From positions 1-47,021 of the forward strand of contig JADCGQ010000087.1 of NCBI GenBank assembly GCA_020248945.1: 47,021 nucleotides of DNA. The letters run 5' to 3'. A model generated the notes under the pieces. The model made no database searches, was not told the DNA's origin, and saw nothing but the letters and a program-made list of their open reading frames with translations. A program made the position numbers and the translations under genes. The DNA comes from Rubrivivax sp. Lineage in GTDB: Bacteria > Pseudomonadota > Gammaproteobacteria > Burkholderiales > Burkholderiaceae_C. How positions within the stretch are numbered: position 1 is the stretch's first letter; every line of letters starts with the position of its first letter. Below, in pieces: positions 1 through 9,102 of this stretch.

Positions 1-103
1 GAAGCGTGTCAATCTGCACCGAAAGCACAAGCGGTCCGCGAGAGCCAGTTTTGCAAGTGGTTGTCGCGGCTAGAGTTTTTCTGGGTCAGCGTGTCAATCT
101 GCA
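1..103. mobile_element. Probable IS end with two copies of a 15-bp repeat
   Basis: The 15-mer GCGTGTCAATCTGCA occurs at 4-18 and again at 89-103, 85 bp apart. This stretch is visibly less GC-rich than everything downstream and does not read as flavocytochrome c sequence, whereas from 104 onward the reading frame is typical of that family. Multiple copies of a terminal repeat and a terminus ending in CA are typical of IS21-family ends, so I infer the right end of such an element at 103. The rest of the element would lie to the left of the window, so neither transposase nor target duplication can be checked here. Confidence 0.45.
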
Positions 104-773
104 GGAAAAATACGATTACCCCTACTTCAAGAAGTTCAAGCCGCGCAGCAAGGTGCTGGTGCTCGACGCCAACCCCGACCTCGTCTCGAAGAAGGCGCTG
201 TTCCTCAAGGCCTGGGACGATCTCTACAAGGGCATCATCGAGTACCGCCCCAACGCCGAGGTGGTGGAGTTCGACGTGCGCGGCAACGTGGCCAAGCTGC
301 AGGTCGAGGACGTCAGGGCCGACCTCTTCAACATCATTCCGCCGCAGCAGGCCGGGCGCATCGCGCAGCCGCTGATCACCGTCAACAACCAGTGGGTGGG
401 CGTGGAGTTCCAGACCTGGGAATCGACCAAGGTGCCGGGTGTGCACGTGATCGGCGACGCCATCGCCGCCGCACCCGGCATGCCCAAGAGCGGCTTCCAG
501 GCCAACAACCACGGCAAGGTGGTGGCCGATGCGGTGGTGGCGCGGCTGACGGGCCAACCCGTCAACGAGAGCCCGATCATCGCCAACACCTGCTACAGCT
601 TCGTCAGCGCCACCGAGGTGGTGCACGTGGCCAGCGTGCACAAGTGGAACGCCGAGCAGAAGACGCTCACGCCCGTGGCCGGGGCCGGCGGGCTGAGCAG
701 CGCGCGCAATGAGCTCGAGGGCACCTACGCCCTGAGCTGGGCGCGCAACATCTGGGCCGACGCGCTGGGCTGA
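104..773 (+). pseudogene. fccB: Flavocytochrome c sulfide dehydrogenase flavoprotein subunit, 5'-truncated
   Basis: About 222 residues match the C-terminal half of FCSD/SoxF flavoproteins, which oxidise sulfide in the periplasm and pass electrons to a c-type cytochrome subunit. The usual length is about 430 residues. Recognisable parts are the KPRSKVLVLDAN strand, the NIIPPQQAG segment, the FAD-contacting VIGDAIAAAPGMPKSGFQAN stretch (about residues 118-137 of the remnant) and the C-terminal FCSD domain starting near CYSFVSATEVVHV. The N-terminal FAD-binding half and the first redox-active cysteine region are missing. Upstream sequence is low-GC repeat DNA that looks like an IS end, so the gene is probably inactivated by insertion. 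An open frame runs through the junction from position 6, but it has no family-like start. No cytochrome subunit gene is visible. Confidence 0.75.
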
Positions 774-783
774 GCCGCTGGCC

Positions 784-805
784 GAGCACGCCCCGGGGCG
801 CGCTC
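784..805. terminator. Hairpin between convergent genes
   Basis: GAGCACGCCCC followed directly by GGGGCGCGCTC forms a near-perfect stem with one mismatch in 11. It sits in the 30-bp gap between the converging sulfide dehydrogenase remnant and the YcnI gene and overlaps the YcnI stop codon. There is no clear T-tract, so termination is inferred from placement. Confidence 0.5.
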
Positions 806-1361
806 AGTGGCGATGGGCCGTGGGCGCTTCGTCGGCGGGCAGCACCTCGAGCAAGGCCGCCGGTGCCTTCAGGCCGGCCCGGCTGGTGCTCTTGGCGTCG
901 GCCGGCGTGTCGAACCAGTCCCACTGGCCCTTCTCGCACAGCTGCTGCACCTTGAACCACAGCGGCCCCGGTTGCACCGGCAGCTGGCCGCGCAGCACGA
1001 ACTCGTCGTAGTGGGCGTCGGCCAGCCAGGCTTCGCGGCTGGCCGCCTTCCAGGTGACTTCGACCACGTCGTCGGTGATGCGGCGGCCATGGCTTTCGTA
1101 GGGCTGGGCCAGCGGCTCGCGCTGCGTCTGCAGCGTCCAGCCCGGCTTGGGCATGGGCTTGGCGCCCCGAAAGCCCGCCGGCACGCGCACGCGCAAGGTG
1201 TGCGTGGCGGTGCCCTCGCAGCCGTGGCTCACGCGCAGCGTGGCCTTGTAGGGCTTGCCCGCCTGGGCCTTGGCCTCTTCGAGCGTGACATGGGCCGAGG
1301 CCGGGCCCGCGCTGACGGCAGCCAGCGTGATGCCGACAAGGGTGAGGTGGATGTGCTTCAT
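804..1361 (-). CDS. YcnI-family (DUF1775) copper-binding periplasmic protein
   Basis: 185 residues. The N-terminus (MKHIHLTLVGITLAAVSAGPA) is a signal peptide. Predicted cleavage after SAGPASA leaves a mature protein beginning HVTLEEA. In YcnI proteins this N-terminal histidine binds Cu(II) in a one-histidine brace. The family motifs VPAGF and PKPGWTLQ follow (about residues 65-80), then the VEVTWKA and WFKVQQLC strands. Bacillus YcnI has a C-terminal membrane anchor; none is visible here, so the protein is probably soluble in the periplasm. ATG 1361 is chosen because it gives a normal signal peptide. A GTG at 1373 overlaps the receptor stop codon (GTGA) and would add four residues. Neighbours (TonB receptor, DUF2946) support a copper acquisition or handling role. 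Confidence 0.75.
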   Translation of the reverse strand: MKHIHLTLVGITLAAVSAGPASAHVTLEEAKAQAGKPYKATLRVSHGCEGTATHTLRVRVPAGFRGAKPMPKPGWTLQTQREPLAQPYESHGRRITDDVVEVTWKAASREAWLADAHYDEFVLRGQLPVQPGPLWFKVQQLCEKGQWDWFDTPADAKSTSRAGLKAPAALLEVLPADEAPTAHRH

Positions 1362-1369
1362 GGCTTTGC

Positions 1370-3757
1370 TCACAGGTCGAACTTGAGTTCCGCCACGATG
1401 GTGCGCAGCGGGTAGGGGTGGAAGTTCCAGTACAGCTCGTTGTTCAGGTTGTCGATGCCCAGCGCGGCGCTCCACTGCCGCGTGGCCTGCCAGCGCAGGC
1501 GCAGGTCGGCCACGAGGAACTTGCTCGCGCCCTGGTAGCGCGCGCCGATCGGGTCGCTGTTGTCCAGACTGTTGAACTGCTGGCCGCCGTAGCGAACACC
1601 CAGGGTGCCGCTGAGCGCCTCGGTAGCCCGCCAGGTGGCCACGGCGTTGGCGCGCCAGCGTGGCACGCGCGGCTGCCACTTCCCCACGCTGGCCGGGAAG
1701 CGGCTGTTGGCGGTGATGATGGAATCGGCGAAGGTCAGGCTGCCGCTGAGATCGAGCCCGCGCACGCCCAGGTCGCGCGTGGACGCCGCCAGTTCCAGGC
1801 CCTGGGTGCGGATGCGCTCGACGTTCTGGACGTTGGTGACATTGGGCGTAACGGTGGTGTTGGTCTGGCTGTAGAGCGCGTCGCGCGTGGCCTCGTGGAA
1901 CAGCGTGGCGCGCAGCGAGGCGCCCGGCCGCCAGGCCCACTCGCTGCTGAGCTCGGTGGTCCACGAGACCTCGGGCTTGAGGTTCGGATCGCCGTTGCTC
2001 AGCGCGCCGGTGCTGGCATTGACGCCGCCCTGGAACAGCTCGCTCACCGTGGGAAAGCGCAGCGCGCGGCCACTGGAGAGCTTGAGCGACCAGTCGTCGC
2101 GCGGCTGCCAGCCCACCGCCAGCTTGGGGCTGGCGGCGGACTCGCGGCGAGTGGGGTGGGCAAACGCGCCGCCGCCGTTGGTGGTGAGGCCGCGCGCGGC
2201 CTGCCATTGCTCGAGCCGCAGGCCCAGCACCGCCTTCCAGTCGGCGGCAAAGGCCCAGGCGTCCTGCGCCCACAGGCTGGTGAGCGCGGTGTGGCCCTCG
2301 AAGCGCGAGGCCGGATTGCCGGCGGCCGGAGCGCCCGCCAGCCAGTCCGCCGTGGTCGAGACCTTGTTGCGCAACTGGTGCGCGTCGCGCTGCAGGCCGG
2401 ACTCGATGACGTGGCGGCCGACGCTCTTGTCATCTGCACCGCCGGGCCGCCAGGTGCCCTTGGCAGCCAGGGTGTTCCAGCCGGTGCCGGCCTGGTCGGT
2501 GATGCGACCGCCGGCCGCGTTGGCCGCCGTGGCGGCGGTGGCGGCCACCGGCGCCCAGGCGCGCACCTCGTCGCGGGCGTAGTCGTACAGGCTGGCCGCG
2601 AGCTGCCAGTCGAACACCCCGCCCGTGGCCTGGCGCAGCGACAGGCCGTGCATCACGTGCTGCAGCCGCTCGCGTGTGCGGCCGAAGTCGGCGGCGCTGA
2701 GCGTGTAGCCGCGGCCGTCGATGCTGACGGCGCGCGTGCCGCCCACGCTGGTGGGGAAGTTGTCGGGGCGGATGTCCACGCGCTGGCCGCTCGCGTCTTG
2801 CAGAAAGCTCTCGGGCTGGCGCTCGACGCTGTTGTCCCAGAAGCCCAGCGTGTAGCTGGCGCGCAGCGTGGGCAGCAGCCGCCAGGCCAGCTTGAGCTTG
2901 GCGTGGTCCTGCACCGTGCGGGCCTGGCTGCTGGTGCCGATGAGCAGCCAGTCCTGGTTGAAGCGGTTCTTCTCGGCCACCGCGCCCGTCACGGCCACGG
3001 CGCCAGCGGCCGGCGCGGCGGTGCTCGGGTTGCGCGTGGCGTAGACGAGCGGATGGCTCTCGCTGTCCTGCCGGCTCAGGTTGAGCCACCAGGCGAAGTC
3101 ACCCGCGCGGCTGCCCAGGCTGGCGGCGGCCTGGCCACCGCCGAAGCGGCCGTCGGTGCGGTAGACGTCGTAGCGCTGAGAGTACCCGGCCACTTTCGCG
3201 TGCGCCTCAAAGCGCGTGGGCATGCGCGTCACGTAGTCCACCACCGCGCCCACGCTGTTGCCCGGGTAGGCGGCGCTGAACGGGCCGTAGAGCACGTCCA
3301 CACGCTCGATCTCCTCGGGCGTGACCAGGCCCCAGCGCGGCGTGAAGCTGGCGCCGTTGCCCAGCAGGTTGCTCAGCAGGATGCCGTCGGCATAGACCAG
3401 CGAGCGCGCGCTGTTGCCGGTGCCGCTGGCGCGCGTGGACAGCACGGCGTGGTCATAGTCGCCGATGTAGCGCTTGCGCACCAGCAGGCTCGGGAAGTAC
3501 TTCAGCGCGTCGGCGCTGTCGGTGGCATTGATGGTGGCGTCGATCTCGGCGCCGGTGATGCCTTCGATGGTGGTGGGGATCTGCGTCGGCAGCGAGCCCT
3601 GCCGGCCGGCCATGACGGTGACGATGCCGGCGTTGCGGCTACTGGCGGTTTCGGGGGCGGGGGCGGGGGCGGGCTGGGCCTGGGCCAGGGACACGCACGA
3701 AAGAACACAAGCGCAGGCGATCGCCTGCCGGGGGAAGGGCGGGAAAGAAACGAGCAC
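1370..3757 (-). CDS. TonB-dependent outer-membrane receptor, probably copper-related
   Basis: 795 residues. A signal peptide ends near residue 27 (SLAQAQ). It is followed by a Pro/Ala linker, a plug domain from about 45 to 175 (IEGITGAEIDAT, then VYADGILLSN, ERVDVLYGPFSAAYPGNSVGA), and a beta-barrel ending in the typical aromatic/leucine strand (IVAELKFDL). The gene starts at GTG 3757, supported by AGGAG 8 nt upstream (3766-3770). No STN domain is seen, so it is a transport-only receptor. It lies between DUF2946 and YcnI/DUF1775 genes, the usual company of copper-linked receptors of the OprC/NosA type, which is the basis for the substrate guess. No metal-binding motif in the receptor itself proves it. 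Confidence 0.75.
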   Translation of the reverse strand: MLVSFPPFPRQAIACACVLSCVSLAQAQPAPAPAPETASSRNAGIVTVMAGRQGSLPTQIPTTIEGITGAEIDATINATDSADALKYFPSLLVRKRYIGDYDHAVLSTRASGTGNSARSLVYADGILLSNLLGNGASFTPRWGLVTPEEIERVDVLYGPFSAAYPGNSVGAVVDYVTRMPTRFEAHAKVAGYSQRYDVYRTDGRFGGGQAAASLGSRAGDFAWWLNLSRQDSESHPLVYATRNPSTAAPAAGAVAVTGAVAEKNRFNQDWLLIGTSSQARTVQDHAKLKLAWRLLPTLRASYTLGFWDNSVERQPESFLQDASGQRVDIRPDNFPTSVGGTRAVSIDGRGYTLSAADFGRTRERLQHVMHGLSLRQATGGVFDWQLAASLYDYARDEVRAWAPVAATAATAANAAGGRITDQAGTGWNTLAAKGTWRPGGADDKSVGRHVIESGLQRDAHQLRNKVSTTADWLAGAPAAGNPASRFEGHTALTSLWAQDAWAFAADWKAVLGLRLEQWQAARGLTTNGGGAFAHPTRRESAASPKLAVGWQPRDDWSLKLSSGRALRFPTVSELFQGGVNASTGALSNGDPNLKPEVSWTTELSSEWAWRPGASLRATLFHEATRDALYSQTNTTVTPNVTNVQNVERIRTQGLELAASTRDLGVRGLDLSGSLTFADSIITANSRFPASVGKWQPRVPRWRANAVATWRATEALSGTLGVRYGGQQFNSLDNSDPIGARYQGASKFLVADLRLRWQATRQWSAALGIDNLNNELYWNFHPYPLRTIVAELKFDL

Positions 3758-3784
3758 GAGAAAAACTCCTGAGGGTCACCCGCT

Positions 3785-3799
3785 GCGCCCAAGGGGCGC
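3785..3799. other. Small hairpin in the DUF2946-receptor gap
   Basis: GCGCCC-AAG-GGGCGC is a perfect 6-bp stem with a 3-nt loop, located about 28-42 nt upstream of the receptor start in a 121-bp gap (3758-3878). It could modulate expression between the two genes. Nothing else recognisable is in the gap besides the receptor Shine-Dalgarno sequence. Confidence 0.35.
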
Positions 3800-3878
3800 G
3801 AGCAAACGGCCGCAAACCCAGATGAGCCCACGCCGCCACCGTCCGATGGCGGCCGCGGCAGGGCTCGCGACAAAGGGT

Positions 3879-4280
3879 TCAGCTCAGGAGTGGGGGCCCG
3901 CGAGGCTGGGCGCTGCGCCAGGCGTGCAGCGTGTGCGGCGCCTGCAGGAACAGGCTGGGCACGAAGGCCGGGCCGGGTGCGGGCTCGTGCGACAGCGCCG
4001 TGGCCAGAGGCAGCGGCGGTGCGTCGTGCTGCAGCCGGCACAGGGGGCAGTGGTCGCTGTGCGCGGCAGCCGGGTCGGCCGCTGGCGGCTCGGCGCCGTC
4101 GTCGGCCGCCACCAGCGTCACCCAGCGCAGGCCTTGCGGCGTGCAGATCTCGGCGCGCAGCTGGCCGTCGGGCGCGGCGGCGGCCAGCAGCTGCGACACC
4201 GTCGGCACCAGGCTCAGCGCCCAGATCGCCAGCAGGGCGATCCAGGTGGGCAGTGCAGTGTGACGGCGCCGCTTCGACAT
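3879..4280 (-). CDS. DUF2946 family protein
   Basis: 133 residues starting MSKRRRH, with one N-terminal hydrophobic segment (about residues 9-35, WIALLAIWALSLVPTVSQLL). The diagnostic DUF2946 motifs are ICTPQGLRW (about 45-53) and HCPLCRLQ (about 77-84). Its biochemical function is unknown. In proteobacteria the gene is commonly found beside TonB receptors for copper, and the CPLC pair plus histidines could bind metal. ATG 4280 is chosen over ATG 4310 because the longer form adds a non-conserved, non-signal stretch. It heads the putative copper operon with the receptor and YcnI. The hairpin at 4326-4352 separates it from the sulfonate operon. Confidence 0.7.
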   Translation of the reverse strand: MSKRRRHTALPTWIALLAIWALSLVPTVSQLLAAAAPDGQLRAEICTPQGLRWVTLVAADDGAEPPAADPAAAHSDHCPLCRLQHDAPPLPLATALSHEPAPGPAFVPSLFLQAPHTLHAWRSAQPRGPPLLS

Positions 4281-4325
4281 CGAGGTGCGAGTGTATGCGC
4301 CGCACTGCATGGCGCTGGCGCAGCG

Positions 4326-4352
4326 GAGTGCCTGGCCCGCCCTCAGGCACTC
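4326..4352 (-). terminator. Terminator-like hairpin after the ssu operon
   Basis: GAGTGCCTG (4326-4334) and CAGGCACTC (4344-4352) form a perfect 9-bp stem with a 9-nt loop, starting 7 bp beyond the hydrolase stop codon. It has no strong U-run. Its position suggests it ends the ssuADCB-hydrolase transcript before the copper operon. Confidence 0.6.
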
Positions 4353-4358
4353 AGGCCT

Positions 4359-5024
4359 TCAGTCCGGCCGTGCGGCGCGCGCACGCTGCGCAGCCTGCTG
4401 GCGCTGGCGCAGCCGCTCGATGAAGGGCAGGACCTGCGGCCAGGGCCCGAAGCCCGATGCCGGGTTGACGTGGCCGAGGTCGCCCAGGTCGGTCAGCCGG
4501 GCGCCCCATGCGTGGGCCCAGGTCAGGGCCAGCTCGGTGGGCAACCAGGGGTCGTTGCCGCTGGTCAGCACCAGCAGCTCGGCACTCGACACGCGACGCG
4601 CCAGCCGCGGGCCGACGCCAAAGCGCACCGGGCTGGCCGGCGCCACGAGCAGTGCCGACACCACGCCAGCGCCGTCGTCAGCCGGCGCCGTGCCCAGCAG
4701 ATGCTGCACCAGCGCCAGCGCGCCAAAGCTGTGGGCGACGGCGATCCACGGGCCGGGCGGCTCGGCCTCCAGGGTGGCGCCGATGCGGGCCGCCCAGGCG
4801 TCGAGGTCGGGCTGCGAACCGTCCTGCTGCTCGACACGGCGGCTGCCCGGCGTGCGCCGCTGCAGCCAGCTCTGCCAGTGATCGGGACCGCTGCCGTGCA
4901 GCCCCGGCACCACCAGCAGCCGCGGGCGCGGCGGGCAGCACGAAGGAGCCGTCGCGTCGCCACGCAGCGGGGCAACCTGCACCGGCGCAGCCGTGGGCAA
5001 GAAAGTGGACACCGTGGTCTGCAT
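4359..5024 (-). CDS. RBBP9/YdeN-type alpha/beta hydrolase of the ssu operon
   Basis: 221 residues. The fold markers are LLVVPGLHGSGPDHW (about 36-50), the nucleophile elbow AHSFG (Ser99), SGNDPW (Asp158) and GDLGHVNP (His185), which give a full Ser-Asp-His triad. The family are small serine hydrolases of mostly unknown substrate. Here the gene is last in the sulfonate operon, so an ester or thioester hydrolase acting on a sulfonate-derived product is possible but not shown. The start is ATG 5024 with GGAG seven bases upstream. The first 30 residues form a non-conserved extension before the first strand. A 94-bp gap separates it from ssuB. Confidence 0.7.
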   Translation of the reverse strand: MQTTVSTFLPTAAPVQVAPLRGDATAPSCCPPRPRLLVVPGLHGSGPDHWQSWLQRRTPGSRRVEQQDGSQPDLDAWAARIGATLEAEPPGPWIAVAHSFGALALVQHLLGTAPADDGAGVVSALLVAPASPVRFGVGPRLARRVSSAELLVLTSGNDPWLPTELALTWAHAWGARLTDLGDLGHVNPASGFGPWPQVLPFIERLRQRQQAAQRARAARPD

Positions 5025-5118
5025 GAGAGGCTCCAGGGCCGGGCCCGCTGAGGGAGGCGCCAGCGAAAAGAGAAGGGGTGACGGCGTGGCAGGGTTCGTT
5101 CTTCTGGTCCCGCCGCTC

Positions 5119-5949
5119 TCAGCCCGGCCGGCGCAGCACCTGCGCCAGCAGCCGCTCCTCGACCTCGGCCAGCGCGGCCGAGGCATGGCGGCGCGGCCGC
5201 GGCTGCACGATGCGCTCCTCGTGCGCGATGCGGCCGTCGACGATGACGAGCACGCGGTCGGCCAGCGCCGCGGCCTCGGCCACGTCGTGCGTCACGAGCA
5301 CGGCGGTGAAGCCCTGCTCGCGCCACAGCTGCTCGATCAGCGCCTGCATCTCCAGCCGCGTGAGCGCGTCCAGCGCGCCCAGCGGCTCGTCGAGCAGCAA
5401 GAGGCGCGGCTCGTGCACGAGCGCCCGCGCCAGGGCCACGCGCTGCTTCTGCCCGCCCGACAGCACGGCCGGCCACTCGTGGGCGCGGTCGGCCAGCCCC
5501 ACCTGCGCCAGTGCGCCACGCGCCCGCGCCGGTGCGTTGGCGCTGCTCAGGCCGAGCTCAACGTTGCCGGCGACCCGCTTCCAGGGCAGCAACCGCGCGT
5601 CCTGGAACATCAGCCGCGTGTCCTCGCGCGTGGCGTTCGGCGGCTGGGCGTCGATGGCCAGCGCGCCGGCATCGGCCGCCTCGAGCCCGGCCAGCAGGCG
5701 CAGCAGCGTGCTCTTGCCGCAGCCGCTCTTGCCGATGACGGCAACGAACTCGCCCGGCGCGATGCTCAGGTGGATGTCGTGCAGCACCTCGCGCGCGCCG
5801 TAGCGCTTGTGCACGCCGCGCAGTTCGATGCCCAGGCCCGGGCCGCGTGCATCACCTCCGGCTGGCGGCGACCCCGGCAAGGCCGTCGGCTCGGCCTGCG
5901 GTTGCGGGCTGCGCAGCAGCAGCTCGGGTGCGTCGTAGGCGGTCATCAT
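5119..5949 (-). CDS. ssuB: Aliphatic sulfonate ABC transporter ATP-binding protein SsuB
   Basis: 276 residues. It is an ABC ATPase with Walker [11 protein letters not shown]-loop [11 protein letters not shown], signature [15 protein letters not shown], Walker [13 protein letters not shown] and H-loop VTHDVAEA, all intact. QDARLLPW and the compact 'TRLEMQ' helix are typical of the nitrate/sulfonate/taurine subfamily. It energises uptake of alkanesulfonates through SsuC. The first ATG (5949) overlaps the ssuC stop codon as ATGA, indicating translational coupling. About 40 residues precede the first conserved strand, longer than in Escherichia coli SsuB (255 residues). Confidence 0.9.
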   Translation of the reverse strand: MMTAYDAPELLLRSPQPQAEPTALPGSPPAGGDARGPGLGIELRGVHKRYGAREVLHDIHLSIAPGEFVAVIGKSGCGKSTLLRLLAGLEAADAGALAIDAQPPNATREDTRLMFQDARLLPWKRVAGNVELGLSSANAPARARGALAQVGLADRAHEWPAVLSGGQKQRVALARALVHEPRLLLLDEPLGALDALTRLEMQALIEQLWREQGFTAVLVTHDVAEAAALADRVLVIVDGRIAHEERIVQPRPRRHASAALAEVEERLLAQVLRRPG

Positions 5950-6734
5950 GCGCGGGCTCCATAGCCAGGATGCCAGCGCAGCCACCACAGCTCCAGTCCC
6001 TTGGCCAGCAGATCGGCCAGCTTGCCCAGCAGCGCATACAGCAGGATGCCCACGAGCACCACATCGGTCTGCAGGAACTCGCGTGCGTTCATCGTCATGT
6101 AGCCGATGCCGGCCTGCGCGCTGATGGTCTCGGCCACGATCAGGATCACCCACATGAAGCCCAGCGAGAAGCGCACGCCCACCAGGATGGACGGCAGCGC
6201 GCCGGGCAGGATGACGTGGCGGTACAGCGCCCAGCCCTTGAGACCGTAGCTGCGCGCCATCTCGATGAGCCCCGCGTCGACCGAGCGGATGCCATGGAAG
6301 GTGTTGATGTAGATCGGGAAGAACACCCCCAGCGACACCAGAAACAGCTTGGCCTCCTCCTCGATGCCGAACCACAAGATGACGAGCGGAATCAGCGCCA
6401 GCGGCGGCACGTTGCGCACCATCTGGATGGTGCTGTCCAGCAGCGTCTCGGCGCTCCTGAGCGAGCCGGTCAGCAGGCCCAGCACCAACGCCAGCCCGCC
6501 GCCGAGGGCAAAGCCCGACAGCGCCCGCTGCGTGCTCACGCACACGTGCTGCCACATCTCGCCGGTGCCGGCCAGGCGCGCGAAGGCGGCGAGCACGGCC
6601 CAGGGCTCGGGCAGCACGCGGCTGGAGAGCCAGCCTGCGCGCGACGAGATCTCCCAGGCGGCCACGATGGCCAGCGGCACCAGCCACGGAGCGATGCGCC
6701 GCTTCCAGCGCAGGGCGTTCGACAGTTCCGACAT
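5946..6734 (-). CDS. ssuC: Aliphatic sulfonate ABC transporter permease SsuC
   Basis: 262 residues with about six membrane spans and the inner-membrane component (EAA-type) loop around [27 protein letters not shown]. This matches the SsuC/TauC/NrtB permease family in length and motif. It forms the membrane channel that works with SsuB. It starts 12 bp after ssuD and overlaps ssuB by four bases. Confidence 0.9.
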   Translation of the reverse strand: MSELSNALRWKRRIAPWLVPLAIVAAWEISSRAGWLSSRVLPEPWAVLAAFARLAGTGEMWQHVCVSTQRALSGFALGGGLALVLGLLTGSLRSAETLLDSTIQMVRNVPPLALIPLVILWFGIEEEAKLFLVSLGVFFPIYINTFHGIRSVDAGLIEMARSYGLKGWALYRHVILPGALPSILVGVRFSLGFMWVILIVAETISAQAGIGYMTMNAREFLQTDVVLVGILLYALLGKLADLLAKGLELWWLRWHPGYGARA

Positions 6735-6746
6735 CGGCGCCCCTGC

Positions 6747-7943
6747 TCAGCTCGCAGCCGCGGCGACGGCCGCGCGCTGCGGCACGATCGAGTTGGCGAC
6801 GATCTCGCCGAAGGGCCCGGTGAGCTGCGGCTGGCTGATGCGCTCGCGCAAGCCCAGCGGCAGCAACGGGAACACCAGCTCGGCAAAACGGTAGGCCTCT
6901 TCCAGGTGCGTGTAGCCGCTGAGGATGAAGTGGGACAGACCCAGCTCGGCGTACTCGCGGATGCGCGCTGCCACCTGCTCGGGGCTGCCGACCAGCGCCG
7001 TGCCCGCGCCGCCCCGCACCAGGCCCACGCCGGCCCACAGGTTGGGCGCGATCTCCAGGCCCGCGCGCACGTTGGCCGGGTCGAAGTGGCCGCCGTGCAG
7101 CGCGGCCATGCGGCGCTGGCCTTCGGAATCCATCTTCGCGAAGCGCTGCTGCGCCGCGGCCACGGTGGCCGGGTCGAGGTGCTTCACGAGCCTTGCCGCG
7201 GCGGCCCAGGCCTCGTCTTCGGTCTCGCGCACGATCACGTGCAGCCGGATGCCGTAGCGCAGCGTGCGGCCCCGCGCGGCGGCCTGCGCACGCACGTCGG
7301 CCAGCTTGGCCGCCACGTCAGCCGGCGCCTCGCCCCAGGTGAGGTAGGTGTCCACGTGCTCGGCCGCCAGCGCATGCGCCGGGCCCGAGCTGCCGCCGAA
7401 GAACACCGGCGGGTACGGCCGCTGCAGCGGCGGGTACAGCACCTTGCCGGCCTCGATACGGTAGTGCTCGCCAGCGTGGTCGAAAGGCAGTCCGTCATGG
7501 CTGCGGGCCAGCAGCTCGCGCCAGATGGCGATGAACTCGCGCGACTGCGAGTAGCGCTCCTCGTGCGACAGGAACAGGCCGTCGCCTGCCAGCTCGTCGG
7601 GGTCGCCCCCGGTGACGAGGTTGACGAGCAGACGGCCACCCGAAAGGCGGTCGAGCGTGGCGGCCATGCGCGCGCTCTGCGACGGCGTCACCAGGCCCGG
7701 GCGCAGCGCCACCAGGAACTTCAGGCGCCGCGTCGCGTCGATCAGGCTGGCTGCGAGCACCCAGCTGTCCTCGCAGCTGCGGCCGGTGGGCAGCAGCACG
7801 CCCTCGTAGCCCAACGAGTCGGCGGCCACGGCCACCTGCTTGAAGTAGTCCAGGCTGGCCTCGCGCGCGCCCAGGCTGGTGCCCAGGTAGCGCGAGTCGC
7901 CGTGCGACGGAATGAACCAGAAGATGCTGAGCGGCTGGGTCAC
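6747..7943 (-). CDS. ssuD: FMNH2-dependent alkanesulfonate monooxygenase SsuD
   Basis: 398 residues of the bacterial luciferase-like fold. Family-defining segments are [16 protein letters not shown] (about 6-21), [53 protein letters not shown] and the mobile loop region around [15 protein letters not shown]. The enzyme cleaves alkanesulfonates to an aldehyde and sulfite, using reduced flavin made by an SsuE/MsuE reductase (a candidate is encoded at 9103-9639). GTG 7943 is chosen because it precedes the conserved TQPLSIFWF start and lies 10 bp after ssuA with GTGAGG upstream. Confidence 0.92.
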   Translation of the reverse strand: MTQPLSIFWFIPSHGDSRYLGTSLGAREASLDYFKQVAVAADSLGYEGVLLPTGRSCEDSWVLAASLIDATRRLKFLVALRPGLVTPSQSARMAATLDRLSGGRLLVNLVTGGDPDELAGDGLFLSHEERYSQSREFIAIWRELLARSHDGLPFDHAGEHYRIEAGKVLYPPLQRPYPPVFFGGSSGPAHALAAEHVDTYLTWGEAPADVAAKLADVRAQAAARGRTLRYGIRLHVIVRETEDEAWAAAARLVKHLDPATVAAAQQRFAKMDSEGQRRMAALHGGHFDPANVRAGLEIAPNLWAGVGLVRGGAGTALVGSPEQVAARIREYAELGLSHFILSGYTHLEEAYRFAELVFPLLPLGLRERISQPQLTGPFGEIVANSIVPQRAAVAAAAS

Positions 7944-7953
7944 GGCACAGGCC

Positions 7954-8949
7954 TCACTTCGTCTGCGCAACGACGATAGGCCGGGCCGGCAGCGCCTCGG
8001 CAACGATCACGCGTGTGGGCACGAGCTTGAGCTCGAAGAAGGCATCGGCCACCTTCTGCTGCTCGGCCGCCACGGCGGCGCTGACCGGCACCACGCCCAG
8101 CGGGTAACGCGACAGGCTGCTCTCGACGATGGCCACGTCCAGCCCCTGCAAGGGCGCGATCAGCCTGGCGGCCTCGGCGCGGTTGGCGGTGATCCAGCGA
8201 CTGCGTTCCTGCAGGTCCTGGAAGAAGCTGCCGATCACGCCCGGGTGCTTCTCGACAAAGCTGCGGCTGGCCAGGTAGAAGAGGTGGTTGTTCACGACGC
8301 CCTTGCCGTCGACGAGGATGCGAGCCCCGATCTGCTGTTCGGCGGCGGAAAGGAACGGGTCCCAGATCGCCCAGGCGTCGACGCTGCCGCGCTCGAATGC
8401 CGCGCGCGCATCGGCCGGCGGCAGGAACACGACGTTGACGTCGGTGTACTTGAGCCCCGCCTTCTCGAGATGCTTGACGAGCAGGTAGTGCACGTTGCTG
8501 CCCTTGTTGAGGGCGATCTTCTTGCCCTTCAGATCGGCCACGCTCCTGATGGCCGAGCCCTTGGGCACGACGATGGCCTCGGCCTCCGGGCTGGCCGGAT
8601 CGTTGCCGACATAGACGAACTGCGCGCCCGCGGCCTGCGCGAAGATCAGCGGCGCCTCGCCCACGTACCCGACGTCGATGGAGCCCACGTTCAGGCCCTC
8701 GAGCAGCTGCGGGCCGGCCGGGAACTCCACCCACTTGATGCTGACGTTCTGCGCCGCCAGGCGCCGCTCGAGCGTGCCCTGCGCACGCTGCAGCACCAGC
8801 ACGCTGGCGGCCTTCTGGAAGCCGATGCGCAGCTCGATGGGCTGCTGGGCCTGTGCGCCGCCGGCCGTGAGCGCGGCGGTGGCAGACAGAACGAGGGCCT
8901 TCATCAGACCCGAGAGGTGGCGATGGCGGCCGGTGCTATCGATCGACAT
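7954..8949 (-). CDS. ssuA: Aliphatic sulfonate-binding periplasmic protein SsuA
   Basis: 331 residues. After an unusually long N-terminus ([14 protein letters not shown]) there is a signal sequence ending [15 protein letters not shown]. The mature part has the SsuA/TauA layout: [53 protein letters not shown], and [13 protein letters not shown]. It captures alkanesulfonates in the periplasm for SsuBC. AGGAG precedes ATG 8949 by six bases. It is the first gene of the ssuADCB-hydrolase operon and has its own promoter at 9033-9086. Confidence 0.92.
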   Translation of the reverse strand: MSIDSTGRHRHLSGLMKALVLSATAALTAGGAQAQQPIELRIGFQKAASVLVLQRAQGTLERRLAAQNVSIKWVEFPAGPQLLEGLNVGSIDVGYVGEAPLIFAQAAGAQFVYVGNDPASPEAEAIVVPKGSAIRSVADLKGKKIALNKGSNVHYLLVKHLEKAGLKYTDVNVVFLPPADARAAFERGSVDAWAIWDPFLSAAEQQIGARILVDGKGVVNNHLFYLASRSFVEKHPGVIGSFFQDLQERSRWITANRAEAARLIAPLQGLDVAIVESSLSRYPLGVVPVSAAVAAEQQKVADAFFELKLVPTRVIVAEALPARPIVVAQTK

Positions 8950-9032
8950 GGTGTACTCCTGGCAGTGGATGGTGGGTTTGTGTTGAGCTTGTGTGGCGAC
9001 GGCAGCTAAGGAGTGCTCGACCGCTCAAGGGC

Positions 9033-9086
9033 ACGATAGGTCGCAAGCGACGCGGATCCAACGAACTTGTCCGCAACAGCTGATGA
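9033..9086 (-). promoter_or_regulatory. ssuA promoter with CysB-type box
   Basis: On the minus strand: box TCATCAGCT (9078-9086), 16 nt, -35 TTGGAT (9056-9061), 17 nt, -10 TATCGT (9033-9038). CTGTTGCGG (9071-9079) lies nine bases upstream of the -35. The same spacing recurs at four other sulfur genes in this window, which is the main support. The start of transcription would be near 9026, giving a leader of about 77 nt. Confidence 0.65.
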
Positions 9087-9102
9087 GCACCCGCCGGTAG
9101 CC

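Noticed and set aside
1418..3772. 784-codon open frame antisense to the TonB receptor gene
   Set aside because: It has no family resemblance and is rich in Ala/Gly/Arg/His as expected for the shadow of a GC-rich gene; the opposite strand encodes a clear receptor.
3758..3878. Possible cobalamin riboswitch upstream of the TonB receptor
   Set aside because: The conserved B12-box and core elements are not found; only a small 6-bp hairpin is present and the neighbours point to copper.
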